Of a stretch of DNA of 64,000 nt, positions 1 through 9,052 are shown one piece after another. The DNA is from Tsuneonella sp. CC-YZS046 (GTDB lineage Bacteria; Pseudomonadota; Alphaproteobacteria; Sphingomonadales; Sphingomonadaceae). Below the pieces are notes generated by a model. The model worked only from the letters and a program-made list of their open reading frames with translations. It was not told where the DNA came from and searched no databases. The stretch is from positions 806,001-870,000 of the forward strand of contig NZ_CP141590.1 of NCBI RefSeq assembly GCF_035581365.1. The letters are read 5' to 3'. Made by a program: the position numbers and the translations under genes. Every line of letters starts with the position of its first letter. Within the stretch, counting starts at the first letter, position 1.

Positions 1-1457
1 CCGGCTTCCTCGGCGGCAATGCGCAGAGCTTCGACGAGGCGCTGCACCTCTGGAACGTGCTGATTACGGCCCATGGCCTGATCATGGTGTTCTTCATGGT
101 CATGCCGGCGGTTATCGGCGGTTTCGGTAACTGGTTCGTGCCGCTGATGATCGGCGCGCCGGACATGGCGTTTCCGCGCATGAACAACGTTTCCTTCTGG
201 CTCACCGTGGCCGGGTTCTGCTCGCTGATGTTCTCGGCCTTCGTGCCGGGCGGGACCGGTAATGGTGCCGGCGTGGGCTGGACGGTCTATGCGCCGCTTT
301 CGACCTATGGCTCTCAGGGGCCCGCGGTCGACTTCGCGATCTTCTCGTTGCACCTTGCCGGCGCCGGCTCGATCCTCGGCGCGACCAACTTCATCACCAC
401 CATCTTCAACATGCGCGCTCCGGGCATGACGCTCCACAAGATGCCGCTGTTCGTGTGGTCGGTGCTCGTCACCGCCTTCCTGCTGTTGCTGTCCCTGCCG
501 GTGCTCGCCGCTGCGATCACCATGCTGATTACCGACCGCAACTTCGGCACGACCTTCTTCGATCCGGCGGGCGGCGGCGATCCCGTGCTGTACCAGCACC
601 TGTTCTGGTTCTTCGGCCACCCCGAAGTCTACATCATGATCCTGCCGGCCTTCGGCATCATCAGCCAGATCGTGGCGACCTTCTCCAAGAAGCCGGTGTT
701 CGGCTATCTCGGCATGGCCTACGCCATGGTCGCGATCGGGGTCGTCGGCTTCATCGTGTGGGCGCACCACATGTATACGACCGGCCTCGACGTTAACACG
801 AAGATGTATTTCACCGCGGCGACCATGGTGATCGCGGTGCCGACCGGGGTGAAGATCTTCAGCTGGATCGCCACGATGTGGGGCGGCAGCCTGGAGTTCA
901 GGTCGCCGATGGTCTGGGCGCTTGGCTTTATCTTCCTGTTCACCGTTGGCGGCGTCACCGGCGTCGTTCTCGCCAATGGCGGCGTCGACGACAATTTGCA
1001 CGACACCTATTACGTGGTTGGCCACTTCCACTACGTGCTGTCGCTGGGCGCCGTGACCGGCCTGTTCGCAGGGTTCTACTACTGGTTCCCGAAGATGAGC
1101 GGGCGGATGTATTCCGAGATTCTCGCTCACGTCCATTTCTGGATCTTCTTCATCGGCGTGAACATGATCTTCTTCCCGATGCACTTCCTGGGCATGCAGG
1201 GTATGCCGCGCCGCTATCCGGACTATGCGGAAGCCTACGCCCATTGGAATCACATCGCGTCGATCGGTTATGAGATCATGGCGGTTTCGATCGGCGTGTT
1301 CTTCGTGAACATCGTTTACGCCTTCGTTGCCGGCAAGAAGGCCGAAGACAATTACTGGGGCGAAGGCGCAACGACGCTGGAATGGACCTTGTCCAGCCCG
1401 CCGCCGTTCCACCAGTTCGAGACTCTGCCGGTGATCGAGGACAAGGGTCACCACTGA
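1..1457 (+). CDS. ctaD: Cytochrome c oxidase subunit I (5' truncated)
   Basis: This is the catalytic subunit of an aa3-type cytochrome c oxidase, an integral inner-membrane protein that reduces O2 and pumps protons. The reading frame is open from base 3, so the gene begins upstream of the window and about 484 residues are visible. Hallmarks are the CuB His and cross-linked Tyr in HPEVY (codons 618-632), the CuB pair HH (765-770), and the heme a3/a ligands in GHFHYV (His codons 1023 and 1029). It leads an oxidase biogenesis operon with ctaB, coxF, ctaG and ctaE downstream. Subunit II is probably upstream and out of view. Confidence 0.97.
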   Translation, partial: GFLGGNAQSFDEALHLWNVLITAHGLIMVFFMVMPAVIGGFGNWFVPLMIGAPDMAFPRMNNVSFWLTVAGFCSLMFSAFVPGGTGNGAGVGWTVYAPLSTYGSQGPAVDFAIFSLHLAGAGSILGATNFITTIFNMRAPGMTLHKMPLFVWSVLVTAFLLLLSLPVLAAAITMLITDRNFGTTFFDPAGGGDPVLYQHLFWFFGHPEVYIMILPAFGIISQIVATFSKKPVFGYLGMAYAMVAIGVVGFIVWAHHMYTTGLDVNTKMYFTAATMVIAVPTGVKIFSWIATMWGGSLEFRSPMVWALGFIFLFTVGGVTGVVLANGGVDDNLHDTYYVVGHFHYVLSLGAVTGLFAGFYYWFPKMSGRMYSEILAHVHFWIFFIGVNMIFFPMHFLGMQGMPRRYPDYAEAYAHWNHIASIGYEIMAVSIGVFFVNIVYAFVAGKKAEDNYWGEGATTLEWTLSSPPPFHQFETLPVIEDKGHH

Positions 1458-1506
1458 GATGTGCCGCGTCCCCTTCTTCAGGGGGCCGGTCAAGTGTTCC
1501 AATGAC

Positions 1507-1530
1507 GGGGGCTGGCGTTAGCCGGCCCCC
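1507..1530 (+). terminator. GC-rich hairpin between ctaD and ctaB
   Basis: GGGGGC and GCCCCC arms flank an inner GGC/GCC pair and a GTTA loop. No T-run follows, so this could be a partial attenuator or an mRNA-stabilising or processing hairpin that lets ctaD be expressed more strongly than the assembly genes. The hairpin is seen in the sequence; the role is inferred. Confidence 0.4.
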
Positions 1531-1566
1531 GCATTCCTTTCCCGGAAGGGAAACGCCAAAAGGCTT

Positions 1567-2466
1567 ATGTCGAAAACCGTGCCTCAAACGCTTCCAGCCG
1601 ATTGGCGCGATTTCTTCGCGCTGACCAAGCCGCGTGTGATGAGCCTGGTGATCTTCACCGGCCTGTGCGGCTTGCTGGCGGCGCCCGGTTCGATCCATCC
1701 CGTGCTCGGGTTCACCGCCATTCTCTGCATTGCGGTGGGCGCCGGAGGGGCGGCCGCGCTGAACCAGTGGTGGGAAGCGGATATCGACGCGGGCATGAAG
1801 CGGACGGCGCAACGGCCCTTGCCCGCGGGCCGGATGGACCCGGTCAGCGCCCGCGATTTCGGGGTTGGCCTCTCGGTCGCGTCCGTGCTTGTGATGGGGC
1901 TTGGTGTAAGCTGGCTGGCTGCCTCGATCCTTGCCATATCGATCGTCTATTACGCCGTTGTCTATACGATCTGGCTCAAGCCACGCACGCCGCAGAATAT
2001 CGTGATCGGCGGCGGGGCGGGGGCCTTCCCGCCGCTGATCGGATGGGTTGCGGTCACTGGCGAAATAACGCTGATGCCGGTGCTGCTGTTTGCGATCATC
2101 TTCTTCTGGACGCCCCCGCATTTCTGGGCGCTCGCGCTGTTCGTGCAGAGCGACTACGCCAAGGTCGGGATTCCGATGCTCCCGGTTGTCGCCGGGGAAA
2201 AGGCGACCAGACGCCAGATACTGATCTATTCGATCATCCTCCTGCCGCTTTCCGCCACGCCCTGGCTGATCGGCGGGACCGGGGCGATCTACGGGATTTC
2301 GGCGCTCGTTCTTTCCGGGCTGTTCCTGGGCTTGTCCCTGCCTGTGGCTTTCCGCCGCCGGCGGGGAGAGGACGATCCGATGTCTCCGGAAAAGCGACTT
2401 TTCGGATTCAGTGTGCTATATCTTTTTGCGCTCTTCGCGGCGCTGGTTGCGGATCGGCTGATTTAG
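1567..2466 (+). CDS. ctaB: Protoheme IX farnesyltransferase (heme O synthase)
   Basis: Converts protoheme IX plus farnesyl-PP to heme O, the precursor of heme A for the oxidase. It is a 299-residue polytopic UbiA-superfamily prenyltransferase. The first prenyl-PP/Mg motif lies at N66-D74 (NQWWEADID), and the second conserved block, [13 protein letters not shown], lies at about residues 198-211. Length is normal for the family. It sits between ctaD and the coxF/ctaG assembly genes, and its stop codon abuts a GTG that could start the next small gene. Confidence 0.97.
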   Translation: MSKTVPQTLPADWRDFFALTKPRVMSLVIFTGLCGLLAAPGSIHPVLGFTAILCIAVGAGGAAALNQWWEADIDAGMKRTAQRPLPAGRMDPVSARDFGVGLSVASVLVMGLGVSWLAASILAISIVYYAVVYTIWLKPRTPQNIVIGGGAGAFPPLIGWVAVTGEITLMPVLLFAIIFFWTPPHFWALALFVQSDYAKVGIPMLPVVAGEKATRRQILIYSIILLPLSATPWLIGGTGAIYGISALVLSGLFLGLSLPVAFRRRRGEDDPMSPEKRLFGFSVLYLFALFAALVADRLI

Positions 2467-2481
2467 GTGCAGGACGAAGCC

Positions 2482-2619
2482 ATGAATGGCGAATTCAAAC
2501 CCGATGAGGAATACCGCCGCCGCCAGCGCGCCCGCAACAACGTGCTGGGGGTGATTCTGGCCGGATTTGCAGTGCTGATCTTCGCGATCACCATCGTGCG
2601 GATGAAGGAAGGCGGATGA
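2482..2619 (+). CDS. coxF: CoxF-like small single-pass membrane protein
   Basis: A 45-residue protein whose charged N-terminus (EEYRRRQRARNN) is followed by one membrane helix (about residues 20-39) and a short KEGG tail. Tiny proteins of this form lie between ctaB and ctaG in many alphaproteobacterial oxidase operons and are called CoxF. The molecular role is not settled. The stop codon overlaps the ctaG start (ATGA), indicating translational coupling. An in-frame GTG at 2467, directly after the ctaB stop, would add five residues. Confidence 0.75.
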   Translation: MNGEFKPDEEYRRRQRARNNVLGVILAGFAVLIFAITIVRMKEGG

Positions 2620-3173
2620 GCAGGGCCGCCACCGATCGCAGGAATCGCAAGGTCGGTTTGCTGGCGTTGGTGCTTGCCGCTTCGATGCTGGCGCTCGGCT
2701 TCGCGTCCGCGCCGCTTTATCGCTTGTTCTGCCAGGTCACCGGCTTTGGCGGAACCACCCAGCGGGCCACCGAAGCGCAGGCCGCGCAAGTCTCCGCGGG
2801 CAGCGAAATGATTTCCGTCCGCTTCGATGGCAATGTGGAGCGGGGGATGCCGTGGTCTTTCCGCCCGGAACGTTCGACGGATACGGTCAATCTGGGGGCT
2901 CGGGACCTGGCGATCTACATCGCGCGCAATAATTCCGATCGCCCGATTACCGGCATGGCCACCTTCAACGTGGAGCCGGAGCAGACCGGGCGGTATTTCA
3001 ACAAGATACAGTGCTTCTGCTTCACCGAGCAAACCCTGCAGCCCGGTGAGGAAGTGCGCATGCCCGTGATCTTCTACGTCGATCCCGAGATCGCGAAGGA
3101 CGAGAACGCGAAGGATGTGCAGCAGATCACCCTGAGCTATACTTTCCATGAGGCGAAGAAACCCGCTTCGTAA
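2616..3173 (+). CDS. ctaG: Cytochrome c oxidase assembly protein Cox11 (copper delivery to CuB)
   Basis: A Cox11/CtaG copper chaperone that inserts CuB into subunit I. The 185-residue protein has an N-terminal cytoplasmic stretch, one membrane helix (about residues 13-33), a conserved Cys39 just after the helix, and the copper-binding CFCF motif with Cys133 and Cys135 in the periplasmic beta domain. The VDPEI block follows. Start overlap with coxF and proximity to ctaE place it in the oxidase operon. Confidence 0.96.
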   Translation: MSRAATDRRNRKVGLLALVLAASMLALGFASAPLYRLFCQVTGFGGTTQRATEAQAAQVSAGSEMISVRFDGNVERGMPWSFRPERSTDTVNLGARDLAIYIARNNSDRPITGMATFNVEPEQTGRYFNKIQCFCFTEQTLQPGEEVRMPVIFYVDPEIAKDENAKDVQQITLSYTFHEAKKPAS

Positions 3174-3251
3174 CCTCTGGACCACAGCGAAACAGGACGA
3201 TAAGGGGCGCGGGGCAGGCGCGACGCGCCACAAATTCAGGAAGCACGATTC

Positions 3252-4073
3252 ATGGCCGGCACGAAGAACCACGATTACCATATCCTGCCTACCGATCCGT
3301 GGCCTCTGATTGGCTCGATCTCGGCACTGACCTTCACCAGCGGCATGGTGCTGTTCATGCACGATATGGCCTATGGCCATCTGGTTCTGGGTCTGGGCCT
3401 CGCGGGGCTGATCGCCACCTTCTTCAGCTGGTTTTCCAATATCGTGAAGGAAGCGCAGGCAGGCGACCACACCCCTGTCGTGCAGCTTCACATGCGTTAT
3501 GGCATGATCCTGTTCATCGCTTCGGAGGTCATGTTCTTCGTTGGATGGTTCTGGAGCTGGTTCGATTTCGCGCTGTTTCCGTCGCAATTGGCGGAAGTCG
3601 TGGGCGGGCAGTTCCCGCCCAAGGGGATCGAAGCGGTCATGGACCCCTTCGATCTTCCGCTGCTGAACACCATGATCCTGCTGTGCTCCGGCACCACGGT
3701 CACCTGGGCGCATCATTCCCTTATTCATGGCGATCGCGAAGGACTGAAGAAGGGCCTGTGGCTGACGATCCTGCTCGGCATCCTGTTCAGCGCGATCCAG
3801 GCTTATGAATATGCGCATGCCCCGTTCGCGTTCGGCGGCAATACCTACAGCTCGGCCTTCTACATGGCGACAGGCTTCCACGGCTTCCACGTGCTGGTCG
3901 GCACGATCTTCCTGATCGTCTGCCTGCGCCGCACCTATCTGGGCCATTTCACTCCGCGCCAGCATTTCGGCTTCGAAGCGGCTGCGTGGTATTGGCACTT
4001 CGTCGACGTGGTGTGGCTGTTCCTGTTCATCACCGTGTATATCTGGGGCGGCTGGGGCGCTCCGATCCACTGA
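3252..4073 (+). CDS. ctaE: Cytochrome c oxidase subunit III
   Basis: A 273-residue, seven-helix subunit III that stabilises proton pumping by subunit I. Recognisable blocks are the N-terminal HDYHILPTDPWP, SEVMFFVGWFWSWF, the ATGFHGFHVLVG helix, and the C-terminal YWHFVDVVWLFLF. The Shine-Dalgarno AGGAAG precedes the ATG. The stop overlaps the start of the next gene by one base. Confidence 0.97.
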   Translation: MAGTKNHDYHILPTDPWPLIGSISALTFTSGMVLFMHDMAYGHLVLGLGLAGLIATFFSWFSNIVKEAQAGDHTPVVQLHMRYGMILFIASEVMFFVGWFWSWFDFALFPSQLAEVVGGQFPPKGIEAVMDPFDLPLLNTMILLCSGTTVTWAHHSLIHGDREGLKKGLWLTILLGILFSAIQAYEYAHAPFAFGGNTYSSAFYMATGFHGFHVLVGTIFLIVCLRRTYLGHFTPRQHFGFEAAAWYWHFVDVVWLFLFITVYIWGGWGAPIH

Positions 4074-4456
4074 TGGTTTCAGGCAATCCGAACGAGAAGG
4101 AGCAGCCCGGAATGGCCGAGGCTGCCCTTTTCGGTCTGTGCCCCCGCTGCGGCGCGAAATCGCTGTTCGGCGGGGTGGTGCGCTTCGCCGCTCGCTGCGA
4201 CGGCTGCGGCCTCGATTACAGCCGCTTCAATGTCGGGGATGGGCCTGCCGCATTCCTGACCCTGCTGATCGGCGGGCTGGTGACAGTGCTGGCGATCTGG
4301 CTGCAGCTTGCCGTTTCACCCCCGTTCTGGGTTCATATCCTTCTCTGGCTTCCTCTTACCGCCGCGGCCGTGCTGATCGGCTTGCGGGCATCGAAGGCGG
4401 CGCTGCTCTACGCTGAGTTCAGCCGCAAGGCGGGTGAGGCGGGGCGCGAGGACTAG
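4073..4456 (+). CDS. DUF983 zinc-ribbon membrane protein
   Basis: A 127-residue protein with an N-terminal CxxC...CxxC zinc ribbon (Cys23, Cys26, Cys42, Cys45) and two membrane helices (about 62-80 and 86-105). DUF983 proteins commonly lie between coxIII and SURF1 in alphaproteobacteria and are presumed to help oxidase biogenesis, but the function is not established. The start is taken at the ATG overlapping the ctaE stop. A second ATG at 4112 would remove 13 residues and keep the ribbon. Confidence 0.85.
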   Translation: MVSGNPNEKEQPGMAEAALFGLCPRCGAKSLFGGVVRFAARCDGCGLDYSRFNVGDGPAAFLTLLIGGLVTVLAIWLQLAVSPPFWVHILLWLPLTAAAVLIGLRASKAALLYAEFSRKAGEAGRED

Positions 4457-4461
4457 CAGAC

Positions 4462-5022
4462 ATGCGCATACCGGTCTTGCCGACCTTGCTCGTTCTGGCC
4501 GGCGTGGCGATCATGATCGGGCTGGGGCTATGGCAGCTTGGCAGGCTTGAGCAGAAGCAAGCCTTGCTGGCGCGCTATGCCAGGGCAAGCGGCATGTCTT
4601 CCGACGTTCCGTTCCCGCAAAGCGAGAGCGCCGCGGAGCCGGTATATTATCGTCATGCCCGTGTGGATTGCCGCGAAGTCGCCGGCGTGACGGCGAAGGC
4701 CGGCACCAATGCGAAGGGCGAGGCTGGGGTAGCCCACCATGCCGCTTGCCGGCTCGCGGGCGGCGGCACCGCCGATATTGTCCTGGGTTGGTCCCGTGCG
4801 CCTGCCTCGCCGGATTGGCGCGGCGGCGAAGTGATGGGCGTCATCGCGCCCGGTCCGCGCCTGGTGGCCGATCCGCCGCTCGCCGGGCTGGGGCCGAATG
4901 CGGTGCCCGATCCGTCGGAAATTCCGAACAACCACCTCGCCTATGCCGTGCAGTGGTTCTTCTTCGCGGCAACCGCGCTCGTGATCTATGCCCTGGCGGT
5001 GAGAAAGCGCCTGCGCGGCTGA
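4462..5022 (+). CDS. SURF1-family oxidase assembly protein
   Basis: Shy1/SURF1 family, 186 residues, shorter than the usual 220-250. It has an N-terminal helix (about residues 5-22) that includes the family signature LGLWQLGRLEQK, a periplasmic domain, and a second C-terminal helix (about 160-180) following NNHLAYAVQWFFFA. SURF1 proteins help heme a insertion into subunit I. It is the last gene of the oxidase operon and converges with the AHSA1 gene downstream. Confidence 0.92.
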   Translation: MRIPVLPTLLVLAGVAIMIGLGLWQLGRLEQKQALLARYARASGMSSDVPFPQSESAAEPVYYRHARVDCREVAGVTAKAGTNAKGEAGVAHHAACRLAGGGTADIVLGWSRAPASPDWRGGEVMGVIAPGPRLVADPPLAGLGPNAVPDPSEIPNNHLAYAVQWFFFAATALVIYALAVRKRLRG

Positions 5023-5034
5023 GGCGGCGCGATC

Positions 5035-5481
5035 CTATTTGTAGAAGCCCTCGCGCAGATTGATGCCGTGCTCGATCCAGATGCGCAGGGCGCAGATCAT
5101 CTGGCTCCAGCCCATGCAATTGCCATAGCTCGCGTCCAGGCCTTGCTGGCTTTCGCTCCAGCCGGTTTCGCCAATCTCGACCAGGGTATGCCCATCGCCG
5201 CAATCGGTGAAGCGCATGGTTGCTTCGGTCTGTGTGCCATTTCCTTCGGCATTTCCCCAATGGAGCAGGATGAGCTTGTTTTCGACCAACTCCACCACCT
5301 CGACCGGGAAGGCGCCGGGGAAATCCGCGAAGTCCCAGGTCACGGTCGCGCCTTTCTCGAGCCGGCCCGTGGCTCCGCCCGTCGTGAAATATTGCGAAAG
5401 CCGGTCGGGATTGACGACGGCTTCGAACACGTCCTCCACCGGCCGGGCGATCCGGCCCCACACCCTGAATTTGAGTTCCAT
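5035..5481 (-). CDS. SRPBCC/AHSA1-type START-domain protein
   Basis: A 148-residue single-domain protein with the AHSA1-like helix-grip fold: N-terminal VWGRIARPVEDVFEAVVNPDRLSQYF, then a beta sheet with TWDFADFPG, and a C-terminal helix. No catalytic residue set is obvious, and the ligand is unknown. The ATG at 5481, with an upstream AGGA, is preferred over an upstream start that would add 20 unrelated residues and run into the divergent promoter. It pairs divergently with an ArsR regulator, a common arrangement for this family. Confidence 0.85.
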   Translation of the reverse strand: MELKFRVWGRIARPVEDVFEAVVNPDRLSQYFTTGGATGRLEKGATVTWDFADFPGAFPVEVVELVENKLILLHWGNAEGNGTQTEATMRFTDCGDGHTLVEIGETGWSESQQGLDASYGNCMGWSQMICALRIWIEHGINLREGFYK

Positions 5482-5521
5482 GCGGCGATTCCTGTCTCTG
5501 TCGCTTGATGAGAGTGAATTT

Positions 5522-5541
5522 ATGTTGTAAAAATATAACAT
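5522..5541. promoter_or_regulatory. Inverted repeat overlapping the ArsR gene start (probable operator)
   Basis: ATGTTGTA-AAAA-TATAACAT is a 20-bp dyad with one mismatch, in the divergent region between the AHSA1 and ArsR genes. It covers the first bases of the regulator's ATG. Position and symmetry suggest the regulator's own operator, controlling both divergent genes. Confidence 0.6.
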
Positions 5542-5896
5542 GTCAACGGACGATCAGATGGACCGGGTCTTCAAGGCGCTGAGCAATTCCACCCGGCGCG
5601 CGATCTGCGATGCGCTGCGCGACCGGCCGCTCACCACCGGGGCGCTGGTGGAGGAGTTTCATGGACTGGATCGCTGCACCGTCATGCAGCATCTCAGGAT
5701 ATTGGAGAATGCCGGCCTCGTGGTTTCGGTGCGCAAGGGCCGGCAGCGGTTCAATTACCTGAACTCGACCCCGATCCAGGAGGTGCATCGCCGTTGGATC
5801 GGGCCGCATGCGGAGAGGGCATCGGCGCGCCTTCTGGCGCTCAAACATGCGCTGGAGGGAGAGCCGGCGGCGAATATGCAGGCAGCGGAAGAGTAG
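5540..5896 (+). CDS. ArsR-family winged-helix transcriptional regulator
   Basis: A 118-residue ArsR/SmtB-like regulator. The winged helix is clear: FKALSNSTRRAICDALRD, the recognition helix around GLDRCTVMQHLRILENAGLV, and the wing VSVRKGRQRFNYLN. No metal-binding Cys cluster is present, so it is not an evident metal sensor. The pairing with an AHSA1-domain protein suggests sensing of a small molecule. The first ATG lacks a Shine-Dalgarno sequence and sits inside the dyad. Met at 5558 is an alternative start, otherwise the mRNA may be leaderless. Confidence 0.9.
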   Translation: MSTDDQMDRVFKALSNSTRRAICDALRDRPLTTGALVEEFHGLDRCTVMQHLRILENAGLVVSVRKGRQRFNYLNSTPIQEVHRRWIGPHAERASARLLALKHALEGEPAANMQAAEE

Positions 5897-5942
5897 CGTG
5901 GCACTTGCCCGCAAATCGGCCAGCCATTAAGGCGCGCGCACC

Positions 5943-7343
5943 ATGCAATATGTCTCCACTCGCGGCGGCGCGCCCGCGCTCGATTTCGAAGCCGTCACTC
6001 TGGCGGGTCTTGCCAGCGATGGCGGCCTTTATGTGCCTGCCGAATGGCCACGCTTCAGCGAGGGCGAGATCGCGGCTCTGGCGGGCCTGCCCTACGCCCA
6101 ATTGGCGGCCAGGGTGATGCAGCCCTTCGTCGGTGACAGCCTTTCGCCGGAACGGCTGCTGGCCTTGTGCGAGGCCGCCTATGGCCGCTTCGCCCATGCC
6201 GCGGTCACGCCGCTCAAGCAGTTCGACGAGCAGCACTGGCTGCTGGAGCTGTTCCACGGCCCGACCCTGGCATTCAAGGACGTGGCGTTGCAATTGCTCG
6301 GCCTGCTCTTCGCCGAATTTCTTTCCCGCCGTGAGCAAAGGCTGACCATCGTCGGGGCGACCTCCGGCGATACCGGCTCCGCCGCGATCGATGCGGTGGC
6401 CGGGCTGGACCGGGTGGACATTTTCATGCTGCACCCCAATGGCCGGGTCAGCGATGTCCAGCGCCGCCAGATGACCACGGTGCAGGCGCCGAACGTCTTC
6501 AACATCGCCATCGAGGGCAGTTTCGACGACGCGCAGGCGATGGTGAAGCGCATGTTCGGCGATCGCGGCATGACGGATCGCTTCCAGATCAGCGCGGTCA
6601 ATTCGATCAACTGGGCCCGACTGATGGCACAGGTGGTCTATTATTTCGCGGCTGCGTTGCAGCTTGGCGCTCCCCAGCGCAAGGTGGCCTTCAGCGTGCC
6701 GACCGGTAATTTCGGCGATGTCTTCGCAGGCTATGTCGCGGCCAAAATGGGCCTTCCTGTGGAGCGGCTGATCGTGGCGACGAATGTCAACGACATCCTG
6801 CACCGTGCGCTCAGTGACGGCGACTATGCGCAGGGCACGGTGACCCCCACCGCCGCCCCTTCCATGGATATTCAGGTCAGCTCCAATTTCGAGCGGCTGC
6901 TGTTCGATGCCGGCGGGCGCGATGGGCTGGCGCTGGCGGAGCAGATGCGCGGTTTCGAGCAGACGCGCGCCATGCGTCTCACCAATGCGCAACGGGAAGG
7001 GGCATCGGCCCTGTTTTCCAGCGCTCGCGCCGATGCCGACGATATGTCCGCCGCGATGCTCTGGGCCTCTCAGAGCTGCGACGAGATCATCGACCCGCAT
7101 ACCGCGATCGGCCTGCATGCCGCGCGGCAGGCGGGGATCGAGGCGTCGATACCCGTAGTGACGCTGGCCACGGCCCATCCGGCCAAGTTCCGCGACGCGG
7201 TGGAACGCGCGACAGGCACCCGCCCTTCGCTTCCCGCGCGGATCGGGGATCTGTTCCAGCGCGAGGAGCGTTTCGTCGAGCTGCCGGGCGATTACGATAC
7301 GGTCGCCGCTTACATCGCGCAGAACGCGACTCCGCGCGGCTGA
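5943..7343 (+). CDS. thrC: Threonine synthase
   Basis: PLP-dependent last step of threonine synthesis (O-phosphohomoserine to threonine). The 466 residues fit the longer threonine synthase class. The N-terminus MQYVSTRGGAP is typical, the Schiff-base Lys112 lies in FHGPTLAFKD, and the phosphate-binding TSGDTGSAA block follows. It is cytoplasmic. It is followed at 10 bp by a methyltransferase gene, probably co-transcribed. Confidence 0.97.
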   Translation: MQYVSTRGGAPALDFEAVTLAGLASDGGLYVPAEWPRFSEGEIAALAGLPYAQLAARVMQPFVGDSLSPERLLALCEAAYGRFAHAAVTPLKQFDEQHWLLELFHGPTLAFKDVALQLLGLLFAEFLSRREQRLTIVGATSGDTGSAAIDAVAGLDRVDIFMLHPNGRVSDVQRRQMTTVQAPNVFNIAIEGSFDDAQAMVKRMFGDRGMTDRFQISAVNSINWARLMAQVVYYFAAALQLGAPQRKVAFSVPTGNFGDVFAGYVAAKMGLPVERLIVATNVNDILHRALSDGDYAQGTVTPTAAPSMDIQVSSNFERLLFDAGGRDGLALAEQMRGFEQTRAMRLTNAQREGASALFSSARADADDMSAAMLWASQSCDEIIDPHTAIGLHAARQAGIEASIPVVTLATAHPAKFRDAVERATGTRPSLPARIGDLFQREERFVELPGDYDTVAAYIAQNATPRG

Positions 7344-7353
7344 GCGGGCGGCG

Positions 7354-8253
7354 ATGGCGCAACTGGCCTCGCAACCGCTGATTCTGGCCGGGGATGGCTG
7401 GGAGGACTACGCGCTGCTCGACAGCGGCAATGGCCGCAAGCTCGAACGCTATGGTTCCTATCGCTTCATCCGTCCGGAGCCGCAGGCAATGTGGCAGCCG
7501 AAGTTGCCTGACTGGGATGCCCATGGCGAGTTCGTTCCCGGTTCCGATGAGGATGGGGGCGGGCGCTGGAGCTTTTCCAAACCCGTGCCCCAGGAGGGAT
7601 GGCCCCTCGGCTGGCGGGATGTGCGCTTCACCGCGCAATGCACCCCCTTCCGTCATCTCGGGTTCTTCCCGGACATGGCGCCGGTGTGGGACTGGATGCG
7701 CGAGCGGCTGGCCGGGCGGCCGGATGCGGCTACGCTGAACCTGTTCGGATATACCGGGGTCGGATCGCTTGCGCTGTCGCAGGCCGGCCCGGTGACTCAT
7801 GTCGATGCGTCGAAGAAATCCGTCGCGCAGGCGCGCGAGAACGCGGCGCTTTCCGGCATGGAGGAGCGGCCGATCCGCTGGCTGGTGGACGATGCCGCCA
7901 AATTCGCCGCGCGCGAAGTGCGCCGGGGCAAGCGCTATGACGGAATTATCCTCGACCCCCCAAAATTCGGCCGGGGGCCGAATGGCGAGATCTGGCGGTT
8001 GGAGGAAGGGCTGCCCGGATTGATCGCGGATTGCAGCAGGCTGCTCGATCAGGATAGCCGCTTTCTTTTCTTGACGGTCTATGCGGTGCGGATGTCTTCG
8101 CTGGCCCTGGCCGGGCTGCTGGCGGAAATGCTTGCGGCCCTGCCCGGGCGGATCGAATATGGGGAACTCGCGGTCAGGGAGGACGGCCCGGCGGGCAGGC
8201 TTCTGCCCACCGCGATTTTCGCCCGCTGGTCCAACGCCACAGAGGCCGGTTAG
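7354..8253 (+). CDS. Class I SAM-dependent methyltransferase (RlmI/RlmK-like, no PUA domain)
   Basis: A 299-residue COG1092-like methyltransferase. The SAM-binding motif I is LFGYTGVGS (about 130-138), the acidic SAM ligand follows in HVDASKKSVAQAREN, and the catalytic-type motif IV is DPPKFGRG (201-208). Family relatives methylate 23S rRNA at cytosine C5 or guanine. This protein lacks an N-terminal PUA domain, so its target is uncertain. It lies directly downstream of thrC, as in many sphingomonads. Confidence 0.85.
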   Translation: MAQLASQPLILAGDGWEDYALLDSGNGRKLERYGSYRFIRPEPQAMWQPKLPDWDAHGEFVPGSDEDGGGRWSFSKPVPQEGWPLGWRDVRFTAQCTPFRHLGFFPDMAPVWDWMRERLAGRPDAATLNLFGYTGVGSLALSQAGPVTHVDASKKSVAQARENAALSGMEERPIRWLVDDAAKFAAREVRRGKRYDGIILDPPKFGRGPNGEIWRLEEGLPGLIADCSRLLDQDSRFLFLTVYAVRMSSLALAGLLAEMLAALPGRIEYGELAVREDGPAGRLLPTAIFARWSNATEAG

Positions 8254-8326
8254 GTTGAAAGCGTGTCTGCGGGATGGACACGCCGGGGCAGGGATGCCAT
8301 CGGCTCGACAAAGCAGCGGAGTGGTC

Positions 8327-8698
8327 ATGGCCGACAGCCTTTTTCTAGAAGTCGCCGATTTCGAACAGAATGTGTTGACCGGCATCTACTCCGAGGAGAC
8401 CGGCAAGCCGCAGCCCTTGCGCATCTCGATCAGCGTGCGGCTCAAGGCGGCGGATCGCTATGCCCCGGATACGCCGCTGACCGCTAGCAAGAACTATATG
8501 GACCTCAAGTTCGCTGCGGGAGAGGCCCTGCCGCCCGGCGTCCATTTCAAATTGATCGAAGCCGTGGCCGACCATATCTGCGAAACCCTGTTCGTACAGG
8601 ATGAACGGGTGCAAGCCGTCACGGTCAAGATCATCAAGCTGGCCATCGCCGAGAAAGACGAGAAGATCGGCATTACCCTGCATCGGGAACGGCGCTGA
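8327..8698 (+). CDS. Dihydroneopterin aldolase-family protein
   Basis: A 123-residue FolB-type protein with EVADFEQNVLTGIYSEE at the N-terminus, a central YMDLKFA block and the C-terminal VKIIKLAIAEKDEKIGITLHRER. FolB converts dihydroneopterin to hydroxymethyl-dihydropterin in folate synthesis. The ATG at 8327 is preceded by GCGGAG. The frame stays open far upstream, but that part does not resemble the family. It is followed by a small Rossmann-like gene and moaA, so a pterin theme runs through this group. Divergent copies of the family occur, so exact activity is uncertain. Confidence 0.8.
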   Translation: MADSLFLEVADFEQNVLTGIYSEETGKPQPLRISISVRLKAADRYAPDTPLTASKNYMDLKFAAGEALPPGVHFKLIEAVADHICETLFVQDERVQAVTVKIIKLAIAEKDEKIGITLHRERR

Positions 8699-8701
8699 CC
8701 C

Positions 8702-9052
8702 ATGCAAAGGGTGGTTCGCATTCCCACTCTTCCCGAAAATCCATTGCAGGCATCGGCTGATTTCTATCGCAGCCATCTGGCCATGGTGACAGATGGCCTC
8801 GCCGGGAATGTGGCCTCGCTTGCCATCGTCTTTCCGCCGGCTTCCCATGCGCACAGAGGCTGGCGCCGTGCGGTGATTGCGAATCTCGCCCGCGAATTCG
8901 CGCCCGTGCGAGTCAATGGCATCGCCGGTAGCGAGGGTGAAGCTCTGGCGGCGGCGCTGGCCTGGCTCGGCCATTCTCCCGGAGTTACCGGGCAATTGCT
9001 CGGTTTGTGTGGCCAATCCGAAGAATGTGAGGCATATTTGCCGGATGAATGA
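8702..9052 (+). CDS. Conserved small protein, probable Rossmann-like fold, unknown function
   Basis: A 116-residue soluble protein without recognisable catalytic motifs. Strand-like segments MQRVVRIPTL and VASLAIVFPP, and the C-terminal WLGHSPGVTGQLLGLCGQ, suggest an alpha/beta fold. It lies 3 bp after the folB-like gene, and its stop overlaps the moaA start, so it is translationally coupled to molybdopterin synthesis genes. I do not recognise a function. A helper role in pterin or molybdopterin synthesis is inferred from position only. Confidence 0.7.
   Translation: MQRVVRIPTLPENPLQASADFYRSHLAMVTDGLAGNVASLAIVFPPASHAHRGWRRAVIANLAREFAPVRVNGIAGSEGEALAAALAWLGHSPGVTGQLLGLCGQSEECEAYLPDE

Noticed and set aside
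2463-4070. 535-residue open frame on the minus strand opposite ctaG and ctaE
   Set aside because: It is the antisense of two clear oxidase genes, rich in Arg/His/Gln with no family resemblance.
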